64,000 nucleotides of DNA from Amphibalanus amphitrite. Its lineage: Eukaryota > Arthropoda > Thecostraca > Balanomorpha > Balanidae. The notes beneath the pieces were generated by a model. It saw only the letters and a list, made by a program, of their open reading frames with translations, did no database searches and was not told the DNA's origin. Positions within the stretch are counted from its first letter, which is position 1, and each line of letters opens with the position of its first letter. The stretch lies in assembly GCF_019059575.1 (NCBI RefSeq), contig NW_024881696.1, positions 620,001 through 684,000 on the forward strand. The letters run 5' to 3'. Shown piece after piece: positions 63,551 through 64,000 of the stretch. The position numbers and the translations under genes are program-made.

Positions 63551-64000
63551 GGCGGCAAGCCTCTTTGACATTTTGTTTTTGTGCATCTAGCGTGCAGCAG
63601 ATTTGAAAGTAGGTATGTGTTGGGTGGAGTGCCCACCAAATCCTTAAACAAACAGTAGCTAGAAACCATTCAGGAAAGGGTGAAAATAAAAATGTATTTC
63701 CTTCTTACGAGCGACTAATCCTTGCGATGTCACCTAAAAGCACGGCTAAACAAAAGGGCATCTCACCCCTTTTAGACCGTAGCATTTAACTTACACCAGT
63801 ATGTGCATATCGCAACATCTGTTGTCAAATAGCCTGTGATGATGACGCAATTGTGGCGTCGGTATAAATGTCACTGCATGAGACGCCACCATCCCCTGAA
63901 ACAATCGTAAGAGTCAATTAAAAAAATAATAGTTTAGCAGTATGCCTATTGGCAAATAAAATTACATGCTAATCTGCATATTAATTGCTCCAGGATATGT

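Overview
The window is animal nuclear DNA, most likely from an arthropod and probably a crustacean. It carries one clearly recognisable protein-coding gene: a complete sarco/endoplasmic reticulum Ca2+-ATPase (SERCA, a P2A-type ATPase) on the + strand. The gene has 14 coding exons from the ATG at 3856 to the stop at 29316-29318 and encodes 1021 residues. The arthropod assignment rests on the protein being closest, as I remember the family, to insect and crustacean SERCAs, including a long hydrophobic C-terminus. The GC-rich third codon positions and the abundance of short inverted-repeat transposons fit a crustacean such as a barnacle, but the species is not determined.

Layout. 1-840 is repeat-like sequence. 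840-1060 looks like a promoter (two CCAAT boxes around a CRE) ending in a GTAAGT donor, and may supply a non-coding first exon. 1060-3741 would then be a 5' intron. 3742-3855 is the likely 5' UTR and 3856-29318 the coding gene. All 13 introns are GT-AG. Intron 4 (13.5 kb) holds a very GC-rich island, a 214-bp tandem repeat, a piggyBac-like MITE and a 1.7-kb inverted-repeat element. 29319-29970 is the probable 3' UTR, and AATAAA lies at 29946. 30.0-33.4 kb holds a microRNA-like hairpin, an irregular tandem repeat and a possible alternative terminal exon. From 33.4 kb to the end I find no credible protein-coding gene. That part is dominated by non-autonomous inverted-repeat transposons, several with visible target-site duplications, and by featureless non-coding DNA.

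The most interesting points are these. (1) A 66-nt in-frame exon candidate in intron 6, with strong splice signals, would insert 22 residues into the exposed A-domain loop of the pump. (2) The last coding exon contains an internal donor at the position where vertebrate SERCA2 is alternatively spliced, with two possible downstream acceptors. (3) There is a near-perfect pre-miRNA-like hairpin just downstream of the gene. (4) Several MITEs of different families share the same G-tract/short palindrome/C-tract core. (5) A 1.8-kb foldback element has arms built from repeated short palindromes and is interrupted by a hAT-type MITE with an intact 8-bp target duplication.
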